From JAADJA01 sp963840975 (GTDB lineage: Bacteria > Bacteroidota > Bacteroidia > Bacteroidales > JAADJA01): a stretch of 64,000 nucleotides of DNA. The stretch is from assembly GCA_963840975.1 (NCBI GenBank), contig CAWJBC010000006.1, forward strand, positions 177,694 through 241,693. The letters are read 5' to 3'. The notes beneath the pieces are model-generated. The model had not been told where the DNA came from, ran no database searches, and saw only the letters and a program-made list of their open reading frames with translations. The position numbers and the translations under genes were made by a program. Shown piece after piece: positions 35,823-44,667 of this stretch; the stretch's first letter is position 1, and the number at the start of each line of letters is the position of its first letter.

Positions 35823-36440
35823 ATGCAGGAACTATTAAACATATTCGTCAAGTCAATTTTTATTGACAACATGATATTTGCCTACTTCCTTGGAATGTGT
35901 TCATACCTTGCCGTTTCAAAGACAGTAAAGACTTCGGTGGGACTTGGTGTTGCAGTTATTTTTGTGTTGGGTATTACTGTCCCGGTTGATTACCTGATTA
36001 ATAAATATTTATTGAGTCCGGGATCACTGAGTTGGTTAGGTGGCAGTTTTGCGGAGGTTGACTTGAGCTTTTTAAGTTTTATCATGTTCATCGCAGTAAT
36101 TGCCTCAATGGTTCAGTTGGTTGAAATGGTAATTGAAAAATTCTCACCAGCCTTGTACAATTCCCTGGGTATTTTCCTTCCGTTGATTGCTGTGAACTGT
36201 GCCATTTTAGGAGGATCACTCTTTATGCAGGAAAGAGAATACGAAAGCATAGCCGAAGCCACCTCTTTTGGTCTTGGTTCGGGAGTCGGGTGGTTTATCG
36301 CCATAGTAGGTATTGCAGCTATTCGTGAAAAAATCCGGTACTCAAATGTTCCCGCTCCGCTGAGGGGGCTGGGAATTACTTTTATAATTACAGGATTAAT
36401 GGGTATTGCTTTTATGAGTTTCATGGGAATAAAATTGTAA
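35823..36440 (+). CDS. nqrE: Na+-NQR subunit E
   Basis: This 205-residue, six-helix paralogue of NqrD has the inverted topology. It carries FAYFLGMCSYLAVSKTVKTS and LPLIAVNCAILGGSLFMQ, with cysteines matching those of NqrD. Together they hold the intramembrane iron centre between the NqrF and NqrC flavins. It is 21 bases after nqrD. Confidence 0.97.
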   Translation: MQELLNIFVKSIFIDNMIFAYFLGMCSYLAVSKTVKTSVGLGVAVIFVLGITVPVDYLINKYLLSPGSLSWLGGSFAEVDLSFLSFIMFIAVIASMVQLVEMVIEKFSPALYNSLGIFLPLIAVNCAILGGSLFMQEREYESIAEATSFGLGSGVGWFIAIVGIAAIREKIRYSNVPAPLRGLGITFIITGLMGIAFMSFMGIKL

Positions 36441-36449
36441 ACAAAAGCA

Positions 36450-36492
36450 AAATATCTAAAATCTAAATGTCTAATATCTAAAATCTAATTTA
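36450..36492. repeat. Short-period repeat in the nqrE-nqrF spacer
   Basis: AATATCTAAAATCTAAATGTCTAATATCTAAAATCTAA is a decayed array of 7-9-bp ATCTAAA units in the 55-base spacer. Confidence 0.65.
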
Positions 36493-36495
36493 CCA

Positions 36496-37758
36496 ATGAT
36501 ATTACTTGAAATGGGAATCGGGTGGATTGTTTTGACAAGTATAGTTGTTTTCTTATCCATCATTTTATTGCTGGTACTTATTCTTCTGTATGCACGAAAA
36601 AAACTGACTCCGCAGGGAGATGTAACCATTACCATCAATGATGAAAAAGAGATTGTTACCAATCCGGGTTCCACCCTGCTGACCACCCTGTCCACACAAA
36701 AGATTTTTCTTCCGTCAGCCTGTGGTGGAGGCGGAACATGCGCCATGTGCAAATGCCGTGTTTTGGAAGGAGGCGGTTCTATTCTTCCTACCGAGACAGG
36801 CTATTTTACCCGTAAGGAACAATTGAGCAACTGGAGGCTTGGTTGCCAGGTAAAGGTGCGCGAAAACATGAAGATTGAAGTACCTCATGAAATCTTCGGG
36901 ATTAAAAAATGGGAATGCGAAGTTGTTTCAAACAGAAATGTCGCCACATTTATTAAAGAGTTTGTAGTTAAACTGCCGGAAGGCGAACGGCTCGATTTCA
37001 GATCAGGCGGTTACATTCAGATTGATGTTCCAAAATGCGAAGTTGATTTTAGCAAGGATATATTTGTAGAAGAAGAATACCGTGGCGATTGGGATAAGTT
37101 CAAAATGTGGAATCTGAAAATGAAAAACACCGAACCTATTTTCCGCGCCTATTCAATGGCTAATCATCCGGCAGAAGGGAACATTGTAATGCTGAACATC
37201 CGCATAGCAACTCCGCCCTGGGACCGCTCCAAAAATGCGTTCATGAATGTTAATCCCGGTATTTGTTCGTCCTTTATCTTTTCGAGGAAACCCGGAGATA
37301 AAGTCATGGTTTCAGGACCTTACGGCGAATTTTTTATTAAAGATACAAAGCGTGAAATGATGTTTATTGGCGGTGGCGCCGGTATGGCTCCAATGCGCTC
37401 GCATATTTTCGATTTATTCAATACAAAAAAAACTGACCGCAAAGCCACTTTCTGGTACGGAGGTCGTTCTTTACGCGAATTGTTTTACACCGAGCAATTC
37501 GAAGCCATTGACAAAGAGTTTCCGAATTTTAACTTTCATATCGGTTTATCCGAGCCTTTGCCCGAAGACAATTGGAATGGTTATGTCGGGTTCATTCATC
37601 AGGTGATTTATGATAACTACCTGAAAAATCATCCCGAACCGGAAGAAATTGAATATTATCTGTGTGGTCCGCCAATGATGAATGATGCTGTTCAGAAAAT
37701 GTTGGATGAATTAGGCGTGCCGCAGGAAATGATTGCCTTCGACGATTTTGGAGGATAA
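36496..37758 (+). CDS. nqrF: Na+-NQR subunit F, NADH dehydrogenase
   Basis: This 420-residue protein has an N-terminal membrane helix (IVLTSIVVFLSIILLLVLIL). A plant-type 2Fe-2S ferredoxin domain follows, with Cys76, Cys82, Cys85 and Cys117 (in LGCQV). The ferredoxin-NADP reductase-like part shows FAD motif RAYSMAN, NADH-binding GGGAGMAPMRSH and YLCGPPMM, and a C-terminal FDDFGG. It takes hydride from NADH and passes electrons to the iron-sulfur centres. It is the last nqr gene. Confidence 0.97.
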   Translation: MILLEMGIGWIVLTSIVVFLSIILLLVLILLYARKKLTPQGDVTITINDEKEIVTNPGSTLLTTLSTQKIFLPSACGGGGTCAMCKCRVLEGGGSILPTETGYFTRKEQLSNWRLGCQVKVRENMKIEVPHEIFGIKKWECEVVSNRNVATFIKEFVVKLPEGERLDFRSGGYIQIDVPKCEVDFSKDIFVEEEYRGDWDKFKMWNLKMKNTEPIFRAYSMANHPAEGNIVMLNIRIATPPWDRSKNAFMNVNPGICSSFIFSRKPGDKVMVSGPYGEFFIKDTKREMMFIGGGAGMAPMRSHIFDLFNTKKTDRKATFWYGGRSLRELFYTEQFEAIDKEFPNFNFHIGLSEPLPEDNWNGYVGFIHQVIYDNYLKNHPEPEEIEYYLCGPPMMNDAVQKMLDELGVPQEMIAFDDFGG

Positions 37759-37866
37759 AATAGCTTTGCCGACGGTTTCATTATTTTTGTTAGAGAAAAA
37801 TAAATTTTTTGTTTTTCTGTTTTCTTTTCAAACCGTTCTTAAATAAATAATTAAAAGATTTCGATT

Positions 37867-38613
37867 ATGAAAAAATGCAGCCAGCACCTCCTTCTAATTA
37901 TTCTTTTAGCAATTGTTGTTCTTTCAGCCAAATCGCAGGATACCATCGTCCTGAATACAAATGAAAAATTGATTTCCATTGTAACTGAGGTCAGTGATAC
38001 CGACATTCGTTTCAAAGAGTTTTCCAATCCCTCAGGTCCGGATTATGTAATTAAAAAAAATTCCGTTGACAGGATCATTTTCAAGAACGGGCAGCAAAAA
38101 CAGTTCAAAAAAGAAAAACGGATCACGCCTTACGGACGCAATATTATTTCCTATCACTTGTTCGATATCGTGTACCAGGATTTTACTATTTCGTACGAGA
38201 ATATTTTGAAAAACGGAAAAGTTGGGTTTAAAATACCCCTCGGCATCGGATTTAACAACGACAACGATGGTGGTCCGTACCAGTATAAAAATCTTATCTA
38301 TACAGGTTTGGGGCTTAATGTTTACGTTACAGGTCAGCATATTGCTTCCTATTTCATGGGGCCGGAATTACAGTTGGGTTATGCCAGAGACAATGTTTAT
38401 TATTATGACTATTATGATTACCACTATTCCGACAAGGATTTTTTTTATGGTAGGTTATTCATTAACAATGGTGTATCCGTATCGCCCGTTCCGAATTTGC
38501 GTTTAACAACTGTTGTTGGAATTGGTCTCAGATATTATGATGTTAATGATGCCAATGAGGATGGAGTTCAATCAACGGCTTATTTCACCTTTACAATGGG
38601 GTACAGGTTCTAA
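37867..38613 (+). CDS. Secreted protein, probable outer-membrane barrel, 248 aa
   Basis: It has a signal peptide (LLLIILLAIVVLSAKSQ). A small beta domain follows (TIVLNTNEKLISIVTEVSDTDIRFKEFSNPSG; residues ~24-75, a common Bacteroidota pattern), then a strand-rich region ending in YFTFTMGYRF with a terminal Phe, as in small outer-membrane barrels. A tyrosine/aspartate-rich turn (VYYYDYYDYHYSDKD) is unusual. It lies between nqrF and apbE but has no known link to NQR. TATTTTTG at 37782-37789 could be its own -7 element. Confidence 0.6.
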   Translation: MKKCSQHLLLIILLAIVVLSAKSQDTIVLNTNEKLISIVTEVSDTDIRFKEFSNPSGPDYVIKKNSVDRIIFKNGQQKQFKKEKRITPYGRNIISYHLFDIVYQDFTISYENILKNGKVGFKIPLGIGFNNDNDGGPYQYKNLIYTGLGLNVYVTGQHIASYFMGPELQLGYARDNVYYYDYYDYHYSDKDFFYGRLFINNGVSVSPVPNLRLTTVVGIGLRYYDVNDANEDGVQSTAYFTFTMGYRF

Positions 38614-38638
38614 AACCATAATAAATTTTAATACCCAA

Positions 38639-39649
38639 ATGAAATATTTAACTTTCCTGGCTTTAGTGGGATTAATTTTTCTTAATGCCTGTAGCCATCC
38701 TGAAAGTGATGTGATGGTTAAGTTTAACGGGAGAACTCAGGGAACTTATTATGTGCTTACCTATTTTGATCAAAATGCAAGAAATTTTCAACCCCAGGTT
38801 GATTCTATATTAAAGGTGATTGATCAGTCGGTTTCGCTGTGGGAACCTGCTTCCGTTATTTCAGGGATAAACAGGGAAGATAAAGGTGTTGAACCTGATA
38901 AAATCTTTTTGGAACTATTCAGAATGTCGCAGGAGGTATATGAAAAATCGGATGGCGCTTTTGATCCTACTGTAGGACCTGTCGTTAATGCCTGGGGCTT
39001 TGGTTTCACCGACAGGCAGAAAGTTGATCAACATATCGTTGACAGTTTACTGCCCCTTGTCGGGTTCAATAAAGTAAAACTTGAAAATGACAAAATTATC
39101 AAAACTGACCCCCGCATACAGTTTGATTTCAATGCAATAGCCCAGGGTTATGCAGTTGACTTGCTGGGAAAGTTTTTGCAGGATAAAATGATTAATAATT
39201 TTCTGATTGACATTGGTGGAGAGGTTTTGGCAAAAGGAACCAAGCCCGGCAGGATGCTTTGGAAAGTCGGAATCGAAAAACCATCAGATAATGCCGGTTA
39301 TGGAGAAAGTTTACAAGCAATAGTAAACCTCGAAAACAAAGCGTTAGCCACATCTGGCAACTACCGCAAATTCTATGAAGAAAACGGAATACGATATTCT
39401 CACACAATTGATCCAAAAACCGGTTATCCTGTCCGTCATTCACTCCTTAGCGTTTCAGTTCTTTCCAGCGACTGTGCTACCGCAGATGCTTATGCGACTG
39501 TATTTATGGTAATGGGATTGGAAAAATCCAAAACATTTCTGGCAACACACGGCGATCTTGAGGCTTATTTTATCTACACCAACAACGATGGTAACTTAAC
39601 AACCTATTTTTCAAAAGGCTTTGATAAGGTATTGGAAAATACTGAATAA
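38639..39649 (+). CDS. apbE: ApbE FAD:protein FMN transferase, lipoprotein
   Basis: The 336-residue protein from ATG 38639 begins MKYLTFLALVGLIFLNACSHPES, a lipoprotein signal with the lipid-bearing Cys in LNAC. The FAD/Mg2+-binding sequences are MVKFNGRTQGTYY, SLWEPASVISGIN, YEKSDGAFDPTVGPVVNAWG, FNAIAQGYAVD, DIGGEVLAKG and SHTIDPKTGYPVRH. ApbE moves FMN from FAD to a Thr in NqrB and NqrC on the outer side of the membrane, so it completes the nqr cluster. The longer frame from 38513 overlaps the previous gene and is not used. Confidence 0.95.
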   Translation: MKYLTFLALVGLIFLNACSHPESDVMVKFNGRTQGTYYVLTYFDQNARNFQPQVDSILKVIDQSVSLWEPASVISGINREDKGVEPDKIFLELFRMSQEVYEKSDGAFDPTVGPVVNAWGFGFTDRQKVDQHIVDSLLPLVGFNKVKLENDKIIKTDPRIQFDFNAIAQGYAVDLLGKFLQDKMINNFLIDIGGEVLAKGTKPGRMLWKVGIEKPSDNAGYGESLQAIVNLENKALATSGNYRKFYEENGIRYSHTIDPKTGYPVRHSLLSVSVLSSDCATADAYATVFMVMGLEKSKTFLATHGDLEAYFIYTNNDGNLTTYFSKGFDKVLENTE

Positions 39650-39680
39650 TTCCACAATTAGAAATGGTAATTATGGGTTG

Positions 39681-39899
39681 TTAGTTATCTTCAGTTAATG
39701 AAGGATGATGTTTTTCGTAATTCACACAACTTTTCTGATCGCCATCTCCACAGACACAGCCTGTTTTTTCGCCGGATGCTAGTTCAATCGAACTACAACT
39801 TTTCGAAAACTGACCATCTTTTTGGAGGAACATTTTAATTGCTATTCCAGCTACCGCAAGGCTTATTAAAATTATCGCAAAAACTAATACCGTAAGCAT
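39681..39899 (-). CDS. Small Cys-rich membrane protein, NqrM-like
   Basis: This 72-residue protein has an N-terminal membrane helix (MLTVLVFAIILISLAVAGIA) and a soluble tail with four cysteines in the order CSS...GCVC...SC. NqrM (DUF539), the factor that delivers Fe to the NqrD-NqrE centre, is ~70 residues with one helix and a C...C-x-C...C tail, so size, helix and cysteine pattern fit. It lies convergent to apbE, 31 bases from its end. The sequence differs from the gammaproteobacterial NqrM, so this is a good guess, not a proven assignment. Confidence 0.6.
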   Translation of the reverse strand: MLTVLVFAIILISLAVAGIAIKMFLQKDGQFSKSCSSIELASGEKTGCVCGDGDQKSCVNYEKHHPSLTEDN

Positions 39900-39969
39900 A
39901 CCTTAAATTTATAGTAACAAATACAACACAAAACTACCATTATTGTTTTACATCATTAGGGGATCAGAC

Positions 39970-40749
39970 TCATATCATAAACCGTCTTCTGAATTCTGCC
40001 AGAACAATCGCCGTTGCTAAGGATGCATTCAGCGATTCTGCTCCTGCTGAATAGCCGGGTATACTTATTTTATTCTTTAAATAAGGCAAAAGATCTGCTG
40101 AAATTCCATGTGATTCATTACCAATTATAATAACTCCGTTTTTGGTGAGTTCAGTTTCATATATGCTATCTCCATCTAACGTTGTTCCAAAAACAGGAAT
40201 TTTAGCCGGAAGGCTGATAAGGAATTCCTTCAATAACATATACCGGATCTTTACCCTGAAAACAGAACCCATAGTGGCTTGTACAACTTTCGGATTATAA
40301 ACATCGGCGCAATTTTCGGAACAAATAATATGTTGAACTCCAAACCAGTCGGCTGTTCGGATGATAGTACCCATGTTACCCGGATCGCTGATATCATCAA
40401 GTATCAAAACAAGGTTGGCTTCAAAATCAGCAAAATCGTCGGTCTGATCAGGAATTCTTACCAGAGCCAAAACCTGGTTGGGAGCTTTTAGAGTGCTAAT
40501 CCGGCTCAATTCTTTATCTGTAATTGGGTGTACCTGAATATTGTTTTTTAAACGTGAACTGTTTTGGCTAATCCATTTCTCATTTGCATATATGACCTCA
40601 GTAATAAAATCACTCTGCAAAAGTTCCTGAACCATTTTGGGACCTTCGACAACAAATTTCCTTTCTAAGTTCCTGTACTTGTTTATCTTCAGGGATGAGA
40701 CCAGTTGTATTTGACTTTTTGAAAGCATTTCACAAATTTTTCCCGACAA
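39970..40749 (-). CDS. TrmH/SpoU-family RNA 2'-O-methyltransferase
   Basis: This 259-residue SPOUT methyltransferase has an N-terminal substrate-binding domain (RKFVVEGPKMVQELLQSD) and a C-terminal knotted domain with motif 1 LDDISDPGNMGTIIRTADWFG, motif 2 IIGNESHGIS, and motif 3 ISIPGYSAGAESLNASLATAIVL (GAESLN, where many have GxxxSLN). It uses SAM to methylate a ribose in rRNA or tRNA; the exact nucleotide cannot be told. It looks monocistronic. Confidence 0.92.
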   Translation of the reverse strand: MSGKICEMLSKSQIQLVSSLKINKYRNLERKFVVEGPKMVQELLQSDFITEVIYANEKWISQNSSRLKNNIQVHPITDKELSRISTLKAPNQVLALVRIPDQTDDFADFEANLVLILDDISDPGNMGTIIRTADWFGVQHIICSENCADVYNPKVVQATMGSVFRVKIRYMLLKEFLISLPAKIPVFGTTLDGDSIYETELTKNGVIIIGNESHGISADLLPYLKNKISIPGYSAGAESLNASLATAIVLAEFRRRFMI

Positions 40750-40941
40750 ATTTAAACATTAACGTTAAACTGATCTTAACGAACCTATGTGTTGGATTTT
40801 TGGCAATAATAATTGCAGAAAAGTCTTAATAGAAAATATACGTAACGATTATTTTGATTTCCGAAAACCTGTCTCGCCCGTAATGATGGATATGGAACAT
40901 TAAACTTTGACACTTTAACCTGGAAATTTAATATAGCCACA

Positions 40942-40986
40942 TCCCCCTGCCTCCTTCTCCATAGGAGTCCTTTGGACAAAGGGGGA
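40942..40986. repeat. Three-stem palindromic element downstream of rodA
   Basis: Outer arms TCCCCC (40942-40947) and GGGGGA (40981-40986) enclose two small hairpins, CTCC-ATA-GGAG (40957-40967) and GTCC-TTT-GGAC (40967-40977). They share one base and can form a three-way junction. It resembles a repetitive extragenic palindrome and may end the rodA transcript. The surrounding 40750-41015 spacer holds nothing else I can support. Confidence 0.5.
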
Positions 40987-41015
40987 ATCTCACCATTGAA
41001 TCTTGAACTATTTAT

Positions 41016-42275
41016 CTACAATAACTCCAGCCTCACCGAATCGAGTTTCACGAAAACGATCAGTAGTACCGTAAATCCCCAAAGCGAAGAACCGCCGTAA
41101 GAAATAAATGGTAATGGAATTCCAATGACAGGGAACAGCCCGATTGTCATACCAATATTAACGGCAAAATGGAAAAACATGATGGACGCAACACCGTATC
41201 CGTATATCCTGCTGAACTTGGATCGCTGTCGTTCGGCTAAAATAATGATCCTTGAAAATAACCCTATAAAGATCAAAACCAGGGCAAAACTGCCGACAAA
41301 CCCCCATTCTTCGCCAATGGTACAAAAGATAAAATCGGTGCTTTGTTCGGGTACGAAATTATATTTGGTTTGAGTTCCTTTTAAAAAGCCTTTACCCAAT
41401 AGTCCTCCCGACCCGATAGCAATCATGCTCTGATGGACATTGTATCCGGCTCCTTTCAGATCGGTCTCTGTACCTACCAGAACATGTATTCGCTTCTGCT
41501 GATGCGGCTCAAGGATATTCTCCACCACATAATCAATGCTGAGTATATAACCACAAATAAAAACCAATGCCAGCCCTGTAGTGAACCATCGTTTCCTGAC
41601 TTGTTTATAAAGAAAAAAAGCAAGTATTGTTATAGCGATCATGCTGCCAACCAGGATAAACTTATCAATCATAAGGGCAATCACGAATAAAACAGCAAGA
41701 CCGGCGCCAATCAGTAAAAACTTTCCCGACAATCCCTCTCTGAACAAAACAAGGAGCAGCGCCGAAAAAACCATTGCCGACCCGGTGTCGGGCTGTATCA
41801 AAATAAGCAGCGCAGGCGCAATGATTATGATAGCCGAAATTAATTTGGTTGAAAGATTTTGAATATTCAGATCAAGATTGCTTAGGTACCTTGCTAATGC
41901 AAGTGCTGCTGCAAACTTGGCAAACTCTGATGGCTGCAAAGAAAAACTTCCAACCTCAAACCATGATTTCGATCCGGCTATTTCTTTTCCGATAAGTAAA
42001 ACGGCTACCAGCGATAATAAAACCACTCCATATATTATATATGAAAACGACGAAAAGAACTTGACGTCAATGATTAGTATGACCAATGCAAGTATCAAAG
42101 AAGTTACAATCCAGATCATTTGCTTTCCATAATTTTGCGAAAGATCAAAAAGGCTTTTATGCTCTTCGTTATATACTGCTGCATAAATATTTATCCAACC
42201 TATCAGCAACAACCCAAGAAAGATCAGAATGGTAATCCAGTCAATGTTTTGAAATATGTTTGATCGTTGTCTCAT
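41016..42275 (-). CDS. rodA: RodA SEDS peptidoglycan glycosyltransferase
   Basis: This 419-residue membrane protein with ~10 helices contains the SEDS landmarks WFEVGSFSLQPSEFAKFAAAL (conserved Pro and Glu), QPDTGSAMVF (conserved Asp) and FPVIGIPLPFISYGGSS. It polymerises lipid II into glycan strands in the elongasome with PBP2. Its ATG overlaps the stop of the PBP2 gene by four bases (42272-42275). Confidence 0.97.
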   Translation of the reverse strand: MRQRSNIFQNIDWITILIFLGLLLIGWINIYAAVYNEEHKSLFDLSQNYGKQMIWIVTSLILALVILIIDVKFFSSFSYIIYGVVLLSLVAVLLIGKEIAGSKSWFEVGSFSLQPSEFAKFAAALALARYLSNLDLNIQNLSTKLISAIIIIAPALLILIQPDTGSAMVFSALLLVLFREGLSGKFLLIGAGLAVLFVIALMIDKFILVGSMIAITILAFFLYKQVRKRWFTTGLALVFICGYILSIDYVVENILEPHQQKRIHVLVGTETDLKGAGYNVHQSMIAIGSGGLLGKGFLKGTQTKYNFVPEQSTDFIFCTIGEEWGFVGSFALVLIFIGLFSRIIILAERQRSKFSRIYGYGVASIMFFHFAVNIGMTIGLFPVIGIPLPFISYGGSSLWGFTVLLIVFVKLDSVRLELL

Positions 42276-44092
42276 TTGATTTGAATAAGATCAGCTTCCA
42301 TTATACGTTGTTCGACATCGGGTCGTGAGATGGTATCATTCAGGTATTTATCAATCATAAGTGAAGCTATGGGCGCCGCCCAGGTAGAACCAAATCCGGC
42401 ATTTTCCACTATAACCGACAGGGCAATTTTAGGATCTTCCAATGGTGCAAAGGCAATAAACATACTGTGATCTTTACCGTGAGGATTTTGAGCCGTACCG
42501 GTCTTCCCGCAAATTTTCACTCCTTCGATCTTTGCCCATCTTGCGGTTCCATGTGAACCTTCAAAAACTTCGAGCATTGCCTCCTGCAAAACGTTATAAT
42601 GTAAGGCATCTATCGTGGAAAAAACTTTATTTTCATACTCCTTATTTTTGTTATTGGGCGAACCAATTGCTTTAACAACATGCGGAGGGTAGTAATAACC
42701 CTTATTGGCAATGATAGCCGCCATGTTTGCCATTTGCAGCGGTGTAACAGTAATTTCTCCCTGTCCGATACCCAGCGACCTTACGGTTAATGCCCTCCAG
42801 TGATCCACACCGTAAATCCGGTTAAAATAATCTGTGGTTGGTATGTTTCCTGAAGTTTCAAAAGGTATATCTGTGTTGAATTTTTTTCCGAATCCAAGAC
42901 TCAAAATATGCCCTCTCCACTTTTCATAATTGGCTTCTGTTGATCCAAAACCCGAACGATCGAGTATGGATTTATACACATTCCAGAAATAAGGATTGCA
43001 TGACTGTTCAATGGCTTCCCTCAACTGAAGCGGAGATTTATGGTTATGGGTGCATTTGATTGGGCTGGTAGCGGGTCCGGAACATCCGTAAGCCGTTGAT
43101 TCATTCAACACACCCATTTGTAATCCAACCAAAGCATTCGCCATTTTAAAAGTTGAACCCGGCGGATACGCACCCATGATCGCCCTGTTGATCAGTGGTT
43201 TTAATGTATCGGATGCAAGTTTACCGAAATTTTCTCCCCTGATTCGACCCACCAGGAGGTTAGGATCGTAGCCCGGACTACTGACAAAAGCAAGAATATC
43301 GCCTGTTTCCGGATCAATAGCAACAATGCTTCCAATCTTATTTTTCATCAATCGCTCGCCATACATTTGCAATTCAGCATCAATAGTGAGGTAAAGATTT
43401 TGACCCAATACGGCAAGCGTATCATATTTTCCATCTTTGTAATGCCCCTGTTCCCTGTTGTGAACATCCACCATCACGATACTAAATCCTTTTTTACCCC
43501 GCAATACAGGTTCATAAAACCGTTCAATTCCACTTTTCCCAATATAATCGCCCATTTTATAATAGCTGTTCGCCTCTATTTCTCTGTTATCCACTTCAGC
43601 TACATAACCCATGAGGTGCGCCGCGATAGGGTAAGGATAGGTACGTAACGACCGGGATTGAACAAAAAAACCAGGGAATTTATAGAGTTTCTCTTCAATA
43701 TACCCGAACTCCTTTTTCGAAATCGAAGAAATAAAGATGGTAGGTTTATACCTTGAATAGTTTATGGCTTTTTTTATTTTCGTTCTGAAATCGTCAACCG
43801 TGATATCGAGCAAACGACAAAACTCCAGTGTATCCATACTTTTTACCTGCCTCGGAACTACCATGATGTCGTAAGCAGCCTCATCATAAACCAACAATTT
43901 GCCATTCCTGTCAAAAATTACACCCCGGTTGGGATAAATGGTATTTTTTCGAAGGACATTGCTTTCGGCAGATAAAATATATGACTCATCAATAACCTGA
44001 ATATAAAACAATCGGGCAAGTATAATAAAGCCTACCACCGCAAAAATTACGATGATCACCATTTTTCTTTCGGTCAAATTTCTAATTGCCAC
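42272..44092 (-). CDS. mrdA: Penicillin-binding protein 2, transpeptidase
   Basis: This 606-residue class B PBP has an N-terminal signal-anchor (IVIFAVVGFIILARLFYIQV), a dimerisation domain with the RGVIFDRNGKLL motif, and a transpeptidase domain. Catalytic Ser313 is in PPGSTFKMA (SxxK), SCN is in EQSCNPYFW, and KTGT is in GKTGTAQNP. It cross-links the wall for rod elongation. The coupled rodA follows. mreBCD are not upstream, where many Bacteroidota have them. Confidence 0.97.
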   Translation of the reverse strand: MAIRNLTERKMVIIVIFAVVGFIILARLFYIQVIDESYILSAESNVLRKNTIYPNRGVIFDRNGKLLVYDEAAYDIMVVPRQVKSMDTLEFCRLLDITVDDFRTKIKKAINYSRYKPTIFISSISKKEFGYIEEKLYKFPGFFVQSRSLRTYPYPIAAHLMGYVAEVDNREIEANSYYKMGDYIGKSGIERFYEPVLRGKKGFSIVMVDVHNREQGHYKDGKYDTLAVLGQNLYLTIDAELQMYGERLMKNKIGSIVAIDPETGDILAFVSSPGYDPNLLVGRIRGENFGKLASDTLKPLINRAIMGAYPPGSTFKMANALVGLQMGVLNESTAYGCSGPATSPIKCTHNHKSPLQLREAIEQSCNPYFWNVYKSILDRSGFGSTEANYEKWRGHILSLGFGKKFNTDIPFETSGNIPTTDYFNRIYGVDHWRALTVRSLGIGQGEITVTPLQMANMAAIIANKGYYYPPHVVKAIGSPNNKNKEYENKVFSTIDALHYNVLQEAMLEVFEGSHGTARWAKIEGVKICGKTGTAQNPHGKDHSMFIAFAPLEDPKIALSVIVENAGFGSTWAAPIASLMIDKYLNDTISRPDVEQRIMEADLIQIK

Positions 44093-44251
44093 GATAAACT
44101 TATACCTAAACGACCATTTATTGATCCCAATTTATTCTGTTGCTGACATCAAAACTCACCCTAAAGGAACCCACCTTTTCTTATAATTTGTCAACCTAAT
44201 GACTTATTTCAATTATCCGTTTCAGTGAAATCTGATGTTCGCATGAGGGTT

Positions 44252-44280
44252 CAAATTTAAGGATAATTACCTACCGCAAA
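44252..44280 (-). promoter_or_regulatory. Probable promoter for mrdA-rodA
   Basis: On the minus strand TTTG (44277-44280) is followed after 17 bases by TAAATTTG (44252-44259), matching both Bacteroidota elements. The leader before mrdA would be ~150 bases. Confidence 0.45.
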
Positions 44281-44577
44281 TGCCTCATATTTAAAGAAGT
44301 TATTGACAGAAGATGTTTAGCAATTATACGGTTTGCAAATAGGGTAATTTGCGTTGCATGATCATTACAAACTTCATTTGACCCAGAAAAATTCAATATT
44401 CAAAAAGCCGGAAACTGATTTATCAATACCGTTAACTGATTATGAGTTGCAATTCTTATAAATTCAACTATTTTTGTCAGAGATAAAAAATGGCAATTCA
44501 AAATAAATGATCATCGCATTCTGCACTATGATTTAAATGAGGGTTATTTTTGTTAAAATTTTTTTATAAAAAACATA

Positions 44578-44608
44578 TTTGCGTATCAATAAAAAAGGTG
44601 TACCTTGT
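44578..44608 (+). promoter_or_regulatory. Probable promoter of the T9SS cargo pair
   Basis: TTTG (44578-44581) is followed after exactly 19 bases by TACCTTGT (44601-44608). This matches TAnnTTTG except in the last two bases. The gene starts at 44668. Confidence 0.45.
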
Positions 44609-44667
44609 GCCACTGTTTTTTGAGGGCATTTTTGATGTCAGGAAAATAATAATCAAACATATATAAT

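Larger units (their letters stand above)
44093..44667. other. Divergent spacer between mrdA and the T9SS cargo genes
   Basis: The 575-base A/T-rich spacer has no gene I can support. It contains a good promoter on each strand (listed separately), and nothing else recognisable. Confidence 0.5.

Noticed and set aside
40785..40979. 64-residue minus-strand frame
   Set aside because: It spans the three-stem palindrome, has no credible protein pattern and matches no neighbour in style.
44093..44667. tRNA or structured RNA in the long spacer
   Set aside because: No tRNA T-arm motif or strong stems were found; only promoter-like elements are supported.
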